DNA of 64,000 bases from Streptomyces lydicus (GCF_001729485.1 NZ_CP017157.1:744001-808000), one strand, 5' to 3'; counted from the first letter of the stretch, positions 1-8,063 are shown. Numbers and translations are program-made. The notes: generated by a model from the sequence alone, not told the origin.

Positions 1-2
1 AG

Positions 3-836
3 GCGGTCGCCGCGTACTGGGCACAGGTCGAAGCCGACACCGCCGCCCGCCGTGACCTGGCCGCCTTCCTCGTCGACCAGCTCCAACGGAAGGACACCAG
101 CCCCATGAACGCCTCAGCCACGCCACTGACCATGCGCTACGCCGCCCGCACCGACCGCGGCCTGGTCCGCCCGGCCAACCAGGACGCCGCCCACGCCGGC
201 CCGCGGCTGCTCGCCGTCGCCGACGGCTACGGCCCGGAGGGCGACCGCGCCGCGGCCGCCGCCGTGGGCGCGCTCCAGCACCTGGACGACGCCCCGGCCG
301 GCACGGACCCCCTGGCGGCACTGGAGGAAGCGGCCCGCGGCGCCCACCGGGCCGCCCCGACGGCCGACGAGGCCACCGGCAGCACCCTCACCGCCCTCCT
401 GCGCGCCGGCTCCCAACTGGCCCTCCTGCACATCGGCGACTCCCGGGCCTACGTCCTGCGCGACTCCGGCCTGTTCCGCGTCACCCACGACCACAGCCTG
501 GTCCAGTCCCTCGTCGACGAGGGCCGCCTCACCCCCGAAGAGGCCCCGTCCCACCCGCAGCGCGCCCAGCTCCTGCGCTCCCTGGACGGCGACAGCCCGT
601 TCACCCCGGACCTCCAACTGCTCGACGCCCGCGCCGGCGAGCGCTACCTCCTGTGCACCGACGGCCTCACCGGCGTGGTCCCGCCCGAGTCCCTCCAGGA
701 CGTACTGACCGCCGCCGAAACCCCCGAGCAGGCCGTGGCGGACCTGATCGCCCTGGCCCACGCGGCGGGCGCGCCGGACAACGTGGCGTGCGTGGTGGCG
801 GACCTGCATCCGGCCGACGCCGAGGTCCCCGCGTAG
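3..836 (+). CDS. PP2C-type serine/threonine phosphatase domain, 5' partial; possible C-terminal half of a MerR-PP2C fusion
   Basis: The reading frame is open from the left edge and reaches an ATG at 105. It can therefore be read as one long protein (first residues AVAAYWAQVEADTAARRD) or as a 243-residue protein starting at 105. From the ATG the PP2C signatures appear in order: ADG near residue 40, GDSRAY near 110, TDGLTG near 186 and PDNVA close to the end, which are the metal-binding Asp/Gly positions of PPM phosphatases. Expected activity is Mn/Mg-dependent dephosphorylation of phospho-Ser/Thr proteins. The upstream helical, charged stretch looks like the dimerisation helix of a MerR regulator, so a fusion is plausible. 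There is no clear ribosome binding site before 105, which favours the longer reading. It ends convergently with the next gene. Confidence 0.75.
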   Translation, partial: AVAAYWAQVEADTAARRDLAAFLVDQLQRKDTSPMNASATPLTMRYAARTDRGLVRPANQDAAHAGPRLLAVADGYGPEGDRAAAAAVGALQHLDDAPAGTDPLAALEEAARGAHRAAPTADEATGSTLTALLRAGSQLALLHIGDSRAYVLRDSGLFRVTHDHSLVQSLVDEGRLTPEEAPSHPQRAQLLRSLDGDSPFTPDLQLLDARAGERYLLCTDGLTGVVPPESLQDVLTAAETPEQAVADLIALAHAAGAPDNVACVVADLHPADAEVPA

Positions 837-845
837 GCGGCACGA

Positions 846-875
846 CGGCGGCCCCGGCGCGTTCCGGGGCCGCCG
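846..875. terminator. Bidirectional hairpin terminator
   Basis: A perfect 12-bp GC stem (846-857 with 864-875) around a 6-base loop lies between two convergent stop codons. It has no long T-run, as is usual for streptomycete terminators. Confidence 0.65.
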
Positions 876-891
876 GCACCCGCCCGAGCGG

Positions 892-2109
892 TTACGCGAG
901 TCCCTTGAGCATGGCCCTGAAGTAGAGCTGCGGCAGGCCGTAGCGCTTGAGGAACCACATGTCGGTGCGTTCGCGCGTGGTGTCGATGAACGGAAGGGAG
1001 GGCGTGGGCCGCAGGTCGTAGTCGAACTCGGCGAGCAGCATCTTGTGCCGCGCGGTGACCAGCGGGCAGGAGGTGTAGCCGTCGTAGCGGGCGGCGGCGG
1101 GGCGCCCGCGCAACCCGGCGAGGAGATTGCTGACGACGACCGGGGCCTGCTTGCGGATCGCCGCACCCGTCTTGGACGTCGAAAGGTTGGCGACATCGCC
1201 GAGCACGAAGACATGGGGGAAGTCGGGGTGCTGAAGCGTCTCGCGGTCCGCCGCGACGTACCCGTAGGGGGACTGGGGGTCGGCGAGCGGACCGTCGGCG
1301 AGCCAGCGCGGGGCCCGCTGCGGCGGTACGGCGTGCAGCAGGTCGTAGCGGACCGTCTCCGCCGTCCCGGTGGTGTGATCGGTGAGCACCGCCTCCCGCG
1401 CCGGCCCGTCGACAGCGGTCATCTCCGAGCTCAGCCGCACCTCGATGCCGTAGCGGCGGGCCGTCTCCCGCAGCGCCCGGTCGAAGACCGGCACCTTGAA
1501 CATCGCGGGCTCCGGGAGCACCAGAATGGTGCGGATCGACTTCAGCACCCCGCGCTTGCGCCAGTGGTCGGCGGCCAGATACGCGATCTTCTGCGGGGCG
1601 CCGCCGCATTTCACCGGCCCCGACGGCATGGTGAAGACCGCCGTGCCACGGCGCATCCGGCGGATCAACTCCCAGGTGAGCGGGGCGAGATCGGGCCGGT
1701 AGTTGCTCGACACCCCGCCGTGGCCGAGCGCCGGGGCGAGGCCGGGCACGCCGTCCCAGTCCAGCTCCAGACCGGGCGCCAGCACCAGCCGCCCGTAGGA
1801 GAGCACCCGGCCGGAGGCGGTGGTGACGGTGCGGGCGGTCGGATCGACGGCGGTGGCGCGTTCCCGCAGCCAGCGCACGCCCGGCGGCATGACGTCCGCC
1901 TCGGTGCGCAGCGAGGCCCGCAACGGCGCCTGGCCACCCCCGACGAGCGTCCACAGCGGCTGGTACCAGTGCGTCTCGGACGGCTCCAGCAGCGCGATGT
2001 CGCGGACACCGGCGCGGCGTAAGCGGGCGGCGACGGTGATGCCCGCGGTACCGCCGCCGACGATGAGGACCTGGTGGTGGGACGGGGCGGTGGCGGGTGC
2101 GGGGGTCAT
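892..2109 (-). CDS. sqr: Sulfide:quinone oxidoreductase-like FAD flavoprotein
   Basis: 405 residues from an ATG at 2109, preceded by AGGAGG at the proper distance. The N-terminus carries the FAD-binding motif (VLIVGGGTAG, residues 14-23). Two cysteines lie where SQR needs its redox pair: C168 in VKCGGAPQK and C348 in YTSCPLVT. The C-terminal part (PFIDTTRER, WFLKRYGL) matches membrane-docking SQR proteins. SQR oxidises H2S to persulfide or polysulfide and passes electrons to menaquinone at the membrane. It follows a TauE-type exporter and a GntR gene on the same strand and faces a persulfide dioxygenase gene, so a sulfide-detoxification role is well supported by context. A generic NADH-dehydrogenase-like flavoprotein is the alternative, but the cysteines argue against it. 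Confidence 0.88.
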   Translation of the reverse strand: MTPAPATAPSHHQVLIVGGGTAGITVAARLRRAGVRDIALLEPSETHWYQPLWTLVGGGQAPLRASLRTEADVMPPGVRWLRERATAVDPTARTVTTASGRVLSYGRLVLAPGLELDWDGVPGLAPALGHGGVSSNYRPDLAPLTWELIRRMRRGTAVFTMPSGPVKCGGAPQKIAYLAADHWRKRGVLKSIRTILVLPEPAMFKVPVFDRALRETARRYGIEVRLSSEMTAVDGPAREAVLTDHTTGTAETVRYDLLHAVPPQRAPRWLADGPLADPQSPYGYVAADRETLQHPDFPHVFVLGDVANLSTSKTGAAIRKQAPVVVSNLLAGLRGRPAAARYDGYTSCPLVTARHKMLLAEFDYDLRPTPSLPFIDTTRERTDMWFLKRYGLPQLYFRAMLKGLA

Positions 2110-2183
2110 GAGGTCCTCCTGGGACGGGGTGGGTGATCGGGTTGCGGCGGTTGGTGGTTGCTGGTTGGTGGTGGGTGGCCGGG

Positions 2184-3146
2184 TCAGAGGTGGGGGACGG
2201 CGGTGGTGGCCATGGCGAGGGCGAGGACGGTGACGAGGGCGGCGAACGCCGTGGTGAGGGTCCGGGGGCGCAGGCGGGTGGTGAGGCGGTTGCCCAGCTG
2301 ACTGCCGATGGCGGCGCACGCCGCGAAGCCGGCCAGCAGCCGCCAGTCCAGGCCCCCTGTGCCGGCCCGGGTGCCCAGCGCCGTCAGGGAGTTGATGAGG
2401 ATGACGAGCAGCGAGGTCCCTATGGCGACCGGCATCTCCAGGCCCAGCACCAACGTGAGGGCCGGCACGACGACGAAGCCACCGCCGACCCCGAAGAAGC
2501 CGGTGAGCAGCCCGACGGCGGACGCGGTGACGGCGACCCGGACGGGCCGGGAGAGGAGAACGGTGCGGGAGGGGGAGTCGGTGTGGGGGAGGGAGACGGC
2601 GTCGGGGGCGGTCTCGGAGAGAGGGGCGGGGGGCGTGGCGGGCGTGGCCGGCGCGGCGGGCCGTGCCGGGTCCCGTAAGGGCTGCGCCGGGTCACGTAAA
2701 GGCCGGTTCGGGTCCCGTGCGGGCCGTGCCGTTTCCCCTACGGGCCGGCTCGGGGTCGGCTCCGCCGCGCGCCCTGCACGCACCTCCCGCCACACCAGCA
2801 TCGCCGCCACCACGAGCATCAGCCCGGCGAAGGCCGTCATCAGGACGTCGGGCCGCAGCGCCGCACTCCAACGGGAGCCGACGTAGCTGCCGGCCGTACC
2901 CAGTGCGCCGAACACCGCGCCGGCCACCCACCGGACCCGGCCCGCCCGGGCATGGCAGACCAGACCGGACACCGCGCCGACCGCGACCACGACCAGCGCA
3001 CCCGCCGTCGCCTCGTGCGGCGACTGCCCCAGCAGACCGACCAGCGCGGGCACCGCCAGCACCGAACCGCCACCACCGAGCGCCCCCAGCAGCAGCCCGA
3101 TCAGCAGCCCGCACGGCAGCGCCGCCACCGCTAAGAGGACGGACAC
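2184..3146 (-). CDS. Sulfite/thiosulfate exporter, TauE/SafE family
   Basis: 320 residues from a GTG at 3146 that lies one base after the stop codon of the GntR gene, so the two are translationally coupled. Hydrophobic helices are arranged as two blocks, starting with VSVLLAVAALPCGLLIG and the Gly-rich LGALGGGGSVLAVP typical of TauE/SafE proteins, and again near FFGVGGGFVVVP. Between them lies a cytoplasmic linker of about 90 residues rich in Arg/Pro with repeated RDP units (RDPNRPLRDPAQPLRDPARP), encoded by a DNA repeat near 2675-2720. The family exports sulfite, thiosulfate or other organosulfur anions. Next to SQR and a persulfide dioxygenase it probably removes the sulfite made by the latter. 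Confidence 0.85.
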   Translation of the reverse strand: MSVLLAVAALPCGLLIGLLLGALGGGGSVLAVPALVGLLGQSPHEATAGALVVVAVGAVSGLVCHARAGRVRWVAGAVFGALGTAGSYVGSRWSAALRPDVLMTAFAGLMLVVAAMLVWREVRAGRAAEPTPSRPVGETARPARDPNRPLRDPAQPLRDPARPAAPATPATPPAPLSETAPDAVSLPHTDSPSRTVLLSRPVRVAVTASAVGLLTGFFGVGGGFVVVPALTLVLGLEMPVAIGTSLLVILINSLTALGTRAGTGGLDWRLLAGFAACAAIGSQLGNRLTTRLRPRTLTTAFAALVTVLALAMATTAVPHL

Positions 3147-3147
3147 G

Positions 3148-3999
3148 CTAGACCGACGGACACGGGACGGCGGGCGCCGAAGCCACCGGCGACGTTGAGG
3201 TGGCGGCCGAAGCGGCGGCCCGCGGCGCCAGCGCGACGGCCCGGCTCTCGTCGGACCACTCGGCGACGAAGCTGAAACGGTCACCGCGCACCACCGTCTC
3301 GCGCCACTCCACCGGCCGCTCCCCGGCCCGGCCCAGCCGCTCGATGGCGAACGCCGCCTCCCGGTCGGCCAGCCCCAGCAGCCACGCCTGCCGCACGTCC
3401 GGCAGGAACGGCTGAATCCGCTCACGGCCCCCGGTGACCTTCACCGAGCAGCGCCGCGACAACTCGCCGTACAGCGAGGTGTGCCCGAAGTCGGCCGCCA
3501 GCAGCGGCTCGGCGATCTCGGCGGGCAGATACGCGGTGTCGTGGGCGAGCGGCTCGCCGTCCGCCAGCCGCAGCCGCTCCAGTACGACCAGCGGCGCGTC
3601 CGCAACCAGCCCCAGATGCCCCGCCACGGTGCCGTCCACGGTCCGCTCCAGCCGCAACACCTCGCTGCGCTGCTCCACGCCCTGCCCCTCCAACTCGCGG
3701 AAGAGGCTGTAGAGCGAGCCGAGCGGCTGCTGTATGCGACGGGTGTCCAGCCGGCTGGCCCGGCCGCGTTCGGCGATCACCAGACCGTCGGCGCGCAGCT
3801 TGCGCAGCGCCTCGCGCACGGTGTGCCGGCTGACCTCGTACTCGCCGGTGAGCCGGTGCTCGGCCGGGAACTCCTCGGTGAACGCACCGGCCTCCATCCG
3901 ACGACGCAGATCCGCGAAGAGCTGCGCCCAGAGGGGTAGCGGGGAGCGCCGGTCCAGGGGGCGCGGAGCGTGCGCGCCGTCCGGCTGCTCGGTCGTCAT
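3148..3999 (-). CDS. GntR/HutC-family (UTRA domain) transcriptional regulator
   Basis: 283 residues from an ATG at 3999 with GGAGGAACAACC just before it. Residues about 20-85 form a winged helix (PLWAQLFADLRRRMEAG, then VSRHTVREALRKLRADGLV), and the rest is a UTRA effector domain (LERTVDGTVAGHL, YLPAEIAEPLL, ERLGRAGERPVEWRETVVRGDRFSF split across it). GntR/HutC proteins bind short palindromes and release them on binding a small ligand. It is the first gene of the GntR-TauE-SQR series and diverges from the dioxygenase gene, so it probably controls both directions through the 270-bp region between them. Sulfide loci usually use CstR, BigR or SqrR, which makes a GntR controller unusual. Confidence 0.87.
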   Translation of the reverse strand: MTTEQPDGAHAPRPLDRRSPLPLWAQLFADLRRRMEAGAFTEEFPAEHRLTGEYEVSRHTVREALRKLRADGLVIAERGRASRLDTRRIQQPLGSLYSLFRELEGQGVEQRSEVLRLERTVDGTVAGHLGLVADAPLVVLERLRLADGEPLAHDTAYLPAEIAEPLLAADFGHTSLYGELSRRCSVKVTGGRERIQPFLPDVRQAWLLGLADREAAFAIERLGRAGERPVEWRETVVRGDRFSFVAEWSDESRAVALAPRAAASAATSTSPVASAPAVPCPSV

Positions 4000-4078
4000 G
4001 GTTGTTCCTCCGCGGGACTCTGAGGGGGCGGGGCGATACGGGCGGTACGGGCCGGCCACGAGCTGACGCGGGCTCACC

Positions 4079-4093
4079 GTGACGTCCGGTCAC
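4079..4093. promoter_or_regulatory. Inverted repeat GTGAC-N5-GTCAC
   Basis: Two perfect 5-bp arms are separated by five bases, 80 bp upstream of the GntR start codon. It may be a secondary regulator site. The short arms mean chance cannot be excluded. Confidence 0.3.
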
Positions 4094-4165
4094 ATCGTGA
4101 GATCGAGACGACTGCTGACGCGTTGCGGCCCACCCCGGCTTGTCGCCCGCCGACCCGGATCCTTA

Positions 4166-4177
4166 ATGTACGTACAT
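4166..4177. promoter_or_regulatory. Candidate GntR operator, palindrome ATGTACGTACAT
   Basis: This is a perfect 12-bp palindrome in an AT-rich patch about 90 bp upstream of the dioxygenase start and 170 bp from the GntR start. GntR-family operators are short palindromes with GT/AC ends, and the regulator gene is adjacent. The link is an inference. Confidence 0.5.
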
Positions 4178-4269
4178 CCGTGCATCCGCACAACGCACCC
4201 CCGGCCGGAGCGCGCGCCGCCCACCGCGTACGCGGCACCCGCCCACCCCTGGACCCCCGGAGGCCCACC

Positions 4270-5655
4270 GTGCACTTCGCGCAGTACTACCTCGACTGCC
4301 TCTCTCAGGCGTCCTACCTGATCGGCGACCCGACCACCGGACGCGCCGTCCTCGTCGACCCCCGCCGCGACATCGACGACTACCTGCACGACGCGGAGGC
4401 CGCCGGACTGCGCATCGAACTCGTCATCGAAACCCACATTCACGCCGACTTCCTCTCCGGCCACCTGGAACTCGCCCGGGCCACCGGCGCCACCATCGCC
4501 TTCGGAGAGGCCGCCCGAACCGGCTTCCCCATCCGCCGGTTACGCGACGGCGAACGCATCAGCCTCGGCGCGCGGGACGGCGAAGGCGTCACCCTCACCG
4601 TCCTCGCCACCCCCGGCCACACCCTGGAATCCCTCTGCCTGGTCGTCCATGAACGGCCCGATGACGACGTGCCGTTCGGCGTGCTCACCGGCGACACCCT
4701 CTTCGTCGGCGACGTCGGCCGACCCGACCTGCTCTCCGCGGCCGGCCACTCACCCGAGGACATGGCCGCACGCCTCTACCGCTCCCTGCACACCAAACTC
4801 ATGGCCCTCCCGGACGCCACCCGGGTCTTCCCCGCACACGGCGCCGGCTCCGCCTGCGGCCGCAGCCTCTCCACCGAGACCAGCTCCACCATCGGCGACC
4901 AGCGCCGATTCAATTACGCCCTGCAGCCCATGCCCGAGGCCGACTTCGTCCGGCTGATCACCACCGGGCAGCCGGCCACACCCGGCTACTTCGCCCACGA
5001 CGCCGCCCTCAACAGGGACGGCCACCCCTTCCTGGACGCCACCCCGCCGCCCGCCCTCACCCTGGGGGAGGCGCTCGCCGCCCGCGACCAACAGGGCGCC
5101 GCCCTCCTCGACTGCCGCCCGCTCGCCGCCTACACCCGCGCGCATCTCACCGGATCGCTCCACACCAGCCTGGACACCCGGTTCGCGGAATACGCCGGCA
5201 GCGTCGTCGCACCGGGCACCCCGATCGTGCTGCTCGCCGACCCCGGCACCGAACAGGAAGCCCGCCTGCGCCTCGCCCGCATCGGCTACGACCACGTCAT
5301 CGGCCATCTGCCGGACCCGGCAACCGCGTTGGACCAGGCCCCCGCACTCGTCCGCCACAGCCACCGCATACGCCACGACGACGAACTGCCGCCGCACGCC
5401 CAGTTGGTCGACGTCCGCAACCCCGCCGAATACGAGGCGGGCGCCCTGCCCGACGCCCTCAGCATCCCGCTCGCCACCCTCCCCGACCGCATCACGGAAC
5501 TGGACCCCCGCCGCCCCGTCGTCCTCTACTGCCGCAGCGGAAACCGCTCGGTGATCGCAGCCGCCCTCCTGGAAGCCCGCGGCTTCGACGACGTCTGCGA
5601 CGTGGCGGGCGGCTTCGAAGCCACGAGAACGGCAGCGGGCGCCACGGCCGGCTGA
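4270..5655 (+). CDS. Persulfide dioxygenase-rhodanese fusion (CstB-like)
   Basis: 461 residues from a GTG at 4270 with GGAGG seven bases upstream. The N-terminal metallo-beta-lactamase domain has the iron-binding THIHAD motif (residues 55-60) followed by FLSGH, and later ATPGHTLES, FVGDVGRPDL and FPAHGAG, as in ETHE1/CstB. The middle rhodanese-like domain (LLDCRPLAAYTRAHL on) lacks an active-site loop Cys, while the C-terminal rhodanese has CRSGNRS with C421. This MBL-pseudorhodanese-rhodanese order is that of CstB, which oxidises low-molecular-weight persulfides to thiosulfate or sulfite. It should act on the persulfide made by the SQR encoded opposite. Confidence 0.9.
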   Translation: MHFAQYYLDCLSQASYLIGDPTTGRAVLVDPRRDIDDYLHDAEAAGLRIELVIETHIHADFLSGHLELARATGATIAFGEAARTGFPIRRLRDGERISLGARDGEGVTLTVLATPGHTLESLCLVVHERPDDDVPFGVLTGDTLFVGDVGRPDLLSAAGHSPEDMAARLYRSLHTKLMALPDATRVFPAHGAGSACGRSLSTETSSTIGDQRRFNYALQPMPEADFVRLITTGQPATPGYFAHDAALNRDGHPFLDATPPPALTLGEALAARDQQGAALLDCRPLAAYTRAHLTGSLHTSLDTRFAEYAGSVVAPGTPIVLLADPGTEQEARLRLARIGYDHVIGHLPDPATALDQAPALVRHSHRIRHDDELPPHAQLVDVRNPAEYEAGALPDALSIPLATLPDRITELDPRRPVVLYCRSGNRSVIAAALLEARGFDDVCDVAGGFEATRTAAGATAG

Positions 5656-5837
5656 GCCCGGAATCCGTACGCCCGCGCGGAAGGCCGGAATCGTGGGTGA
5701 GAAGGAGGGATGGAACGCATCGGAAGGGGGCAGGACTCTGGAGGCGTGACCCCAGGAGCGCGGTCCGTGTGAGGGTGTGAGGACGGGCCGGCGCCGGCCC
5801 CGACCCCGTACAGCGGACGTTCAGCGATCGTTGATCG

Positions 5838-6404
5838 ATGATCGCCATGCTGGCACGCATGTTGCACCGTGTGATCTCAGAGCAGGCAGATGACGCCCGG
5901 GAAGTTCAGGAGCCGGACGCGTCCCGGATCGCCCTCACCTGGACCGGAGAGCCGGGACGGCTGGAGGAGTTGACCCACGGCATGCTCCTCGACCAGGCCA
6001 AACGGGCCGCCGAGGCGCTCACCCGGCTCGGCGTGCGGGCCGGCGACCGGGTCGCCGTTCATCTGCCACTCGTGCCGGAATCGGTGATCGCCACCCTCGC
6101 CTGCGGCCGGCTGGACGCGATACGTACGACGCTGCCCGTCTCACTGACGGTGCCCGAACTGGTCGCCCGCACCCGGGAGTCGGACGCCCGAGTGATGATC
6201 ACGGCGGACGCCGCGTTCTGGGACGGTGCGGTACGGCCGGTGAAGCCGCTGCTCGACCACGCACTGGCACGGAGCGCGGCCGCGGGGGGCGCGCCCCGAC
6301 CGACCGTGCTCGTCGTGAACCGCTGCTCCCGGCCCGTCTCCTGGAAGCCGGGACGTGACCTGTGGTGGCACGAGGTACTGGAGAACACGACCAGCAACGG
6401 CTAA
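5838..6404 (+). pseudogene. Truncated acyl/acetyl-CoA synthetase N-terminal fragment
   Basis: An open frame of 188 residues resembles the first third of an acetyl-CoA synthetase-type AMP-binding enzyme: LTRLGVRAGDRVAVHLPLVPE, then AIRTTLPVSLTVPELVAR, VMITADAAFWDG and finally SWKPGRDLWWHEVL, which aligns with the region before the nucleotide loop. The ATP-binding P-loop, the core TGTPKG-type motif and the whole C-terminal lid are missing, so it cannot be a complete ligase. No clear ribosome binding site precedes the ATG at 5838. The downstream DNA is repeat-rich, suggesting decay by deletion. A small standalone protein of unknown role remains possible. Confidence 0.6.
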
Positions 6405-6420
6405 GCCGACAAGGACTGCG

Positions 6421-6478
6421 CCGGCAAGGGCTGGGCAATACCGGCTGGGCCGGCAAGAGCTGGGCAGTACCGGCTGGG
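6421..6478 (+). repeat. Tandem repeat, two 29-bp units plus degenerate flanks
   Basis: Two adjacent 29-bp copies (6421-6449 and 6450-6478) differ at two positions. Partial copies sit on both sides (from 6405, and from 6479). The unit starts CCGGCAAGRGCTGGGCA. Confidence 0.85.
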
Positions 6479-6515
6479 CCGACAAGGGTTGAGGAAACGA
6501 TTCGCTCCTGCAGGT

Positions 6516-6630
6516 GAGACGGCGGGCAGGTCCCGAGACGGCGAGCAGGATCGCGGATGGCGGGCAGGTCCGGAGACGGCGGGCAGGACCGCAGACGGCG
6601 GGCAGGTCCGGAGACGGCGAGGAGACCCAC
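6516..6630 (+). repeat. Imperfect tandem repeat of about 19 bp, about six copies
   Basis: Units of the form GAGACGGCGGGCAGGTCCG recur about six times with small insertions and substitutions. On translation some frames give artificial Gly/Arg-rich open frames, so no gene is called here. Confidence 0.8.
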
Positions 6631-6815
6631 AAACGACGGGCGGCCGGACAGACGGGCTCAAGCCCCGGGGGCCCTCCCCCTCCCCCCGCCCACCCCACCC
6701 CCCTCCGCCCCACCCCCACCCCACCCCTCACCCACAAAGGTCACAGAACGGGCCGGCAGCCGCATCAGCGCCTAGCGTGGGCCTTGTCCCCCCCCACGCC
6801 CTGAAAGGCATCGCC

Positions 6816-6971
6816 ATGCCCGCACAGGAACCCGCGCGCCGCAGGCACTCCCTCCCCGGCACCGACCGCAACCGCCCCGGCAGACGCAGCCACGGCTCGC
6901 AGAGCCCGCCGAACCGGCCCCGCGACGGTCAGCGGCCGCACCCGATACCCACCCACGACAAGGGCCATTAG
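6816..6971 (+). CDS. Small basic hypothetical protein (51 residues)
   Basis: ATG at 6816 with a weak GAAAGG eight bases upstream. The product is 51 residues, very rich in Arg, Pro, Ser and His (MPAQEPARRRHSLPG, ending PTHDKGH), with no hydrophobic core and no recognised domain. It is probably unstructured if made. It follows a C-rich noncoding tract and precedes a GNAT gene on the same strand. The composition could also be a chance open frame in GC-rich DNA. Confidence 0.35.
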   Translation: MPAQEPARRRHSLPGTDRNRPGRRSHGSQSPPNRPRDGQRPHPIPTHDKGH

Positions 6972-7073
6972 CCCCGGGGGAGTTCGCGGCGTCCCGCGGC
7001 CCCCGTCCGCACGCGGCGCACCCTGCCGCTTTATTCCGTCGAAGCCGCCCCGGCCGGTCGGTAGCTTGCCGGC

Positions 7074-7550
7074 ATGACGTCATCATCGCTGCGCCTGGAG
7101 AAGGTCACCCCGGACAACGTCGAGGCCGCCTGTCGGCTCCAGGTGCGGCCGGACCAGGAGGGGCTCGTGGCGCCGGTGGCGCGGTCGCTGGCCGAGGCGT
7201 ATGCGCAACCCGAGATCGCCTGGCCGCGGTTGATCTTCGAGGGTGAACAGCTCGTGGGCTTCGTCATGGCCTTCTTCCTGGTCCGGTTCAACCCGGACGA
7301 TCCCGAGGACAGGCTCCGCTCCGGCCTCTGGCGGCTGAACATCGCCGCCGACCGACAGGGCCGGGGATATGGGCGGTTCGCTGTGGAGTCGGTGTGCGCG
7401 GAACTGCGCCGCCGGGGACAGTCGCGCGCGACCGTGACCTGGGTGCCGGGCGCGCACGGGCCGGAGCGGTTCTATCTGCGTCTCGGCTTCGTCCCGACCG
7501 GGGAGCTGAGCGGCGACCAGGTCGTCGGCGAGCTGCCGCTGGCCGGCTGA
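7074..7550 (+). CDS. GNAT-family N-acetyltransferase
   Basis: 158 residues. The acetyl-CoA-binding core is visible as LWRLNIAADRQGRGYGRFAVES (motif A, RQGRGYG near residue 87), with RFYLRLGFVPTGE (motif B) at the C-terminus. It resembles the spermidine/diamine acetyltransferase branch (RFNPDDPEDRLRSGLWRL), but the substrate cannot be assigned. A TAGCTT box at about 7062 lies just ahead of the ATG, suggesting a leaderless transcript. It appears to be a single-gene unit. Confidence 0.85.
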   Translation: MTSSSLRLEKVTPDNVEAACRLQVRPDQEGLVAPVARSLAEAYAQPEIAWPRLIFEGEQLVGFVMAFFLVRFNPDDPEDRLRSGLWRLNIAADRQGRGYGRFAVESVCAELRRRGQSRATVTWVPGAHGPERFYLRLGFVPTGELSGDQVVGELPLAG

Positions 7551-7730
7551 ACGCGCCGAGTGGACCGCGCCCCCTGTCAGCACCCCGCGCCGGCCCTGGC
7601 CGGGAGCCGGTGGCAGCCGGCTCGTCCACGGTCGGCCTCTCGCTCACGGCGGGGCTCGCCGGCGGCCGCAAGGGTGCGGTGGGCGCCCGCCGGTCGGCCG
7701 CCGGGTCCGGCCCGCCCGTACCCTGGAGGG

Positions 7731-8063
7731 GTGAGCACCACCCCCGAACCCGAGCGGAACCCCGGGCCCCAGGCCGCCTCCGGGGCGGAACCCAGCCCCG
7801 ACGCGGATACCGCGCCGGCAGCTGACGCCCGCCGCACGCCCGATGCCGCCCCCGGGGCCGACTCCGGCTCCGAGGCCCCCGCCAAGGCCGCTGCCGGTCG
7901 CCGCCCGGCCGCGTCCGCCGCCGCGCGGCTGATCTTCGACGATCCGCTGAGCCAGCAGTCGTCGGACGACTCCGACCGGGGCTGGGGCGAACGTCCGGCC
8001 GGCGGTGGCGGTGCCGCCGATCTCGCCCGTTTCCTCGACGAAAAGCCGCCCCACCACCTCTGA
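7731..8063 (+). CDS. Conserved actinobacterial small acidic protein of unknown function
   Basis: 110 residues from a GTG at 7731. GGAGGG abuts the start and a TACCCT box lies eight bases before it, so initiation may be leaderless. The first 60 residues are low-complexity Ala/Pro/Glu. The conserved part is the C-terminal block LIFDDPLSQQSSDDSDRGW, then DLARFLDEKPPHHL. I recall a similar short protein with a terminal FL-E-PPHH motif in many actinobacteria, function unknown. It ends convergently with mscL, 43 bp apart. Confidence 0.65.
   Translation: MSTTPEPERNPGPQAASGAEPSPDADTAPAADARRTPDAAPGADSGSEAPAKAAAGRRPAASAAARLIFDDPLSQQSSDDSDRGWGERPAGGGGAADLARFLDEKPPHHL

Larger units (their letters stand above)
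4000..4269. promoter_or_regulatory. Divergent promoter region of the sulfide locus
   Basis: This 270-bp spacer separates the divergent GntR and persulfide dioxygenase genes. It contains a perfect 12-bp palindrome (4166-4177) and a GTGAC-N5-GTCAC inverted repeat (4079-4093). A short AT-rich stretch near 4160-4180 stands out from the GC-rich surroundings and is the likely core of the operator/promoter. Confidence 0.55.
6405..6815. other. Noncoding repeat-rich region
   Basis: No convincing gene is seen. The stretch contains two families of short tandem repeats (6421-6478 and 6516-6630) and a long C-rich tract at about 6668-6735 built from CCCCACC-type units. It lies directly after the truncated synthetase gene. 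Confidence 0.6.

Noticed and set aside
6668..6735. CRISPR-like array or transposon end in the C-rich tract
   Set aside because: The units are only CCCCACC-type simple sequence; there are no spacers, no flanking cas genes and no terminal repeats.
6489..6971. A 160-codon open frame over the tandem repeats
   Set aside because: Its first two thirds are translation of the repeats and the C-rich tract, with no start signal. Only the short distal part from 6816 has a separate start and was kept at low confidence.
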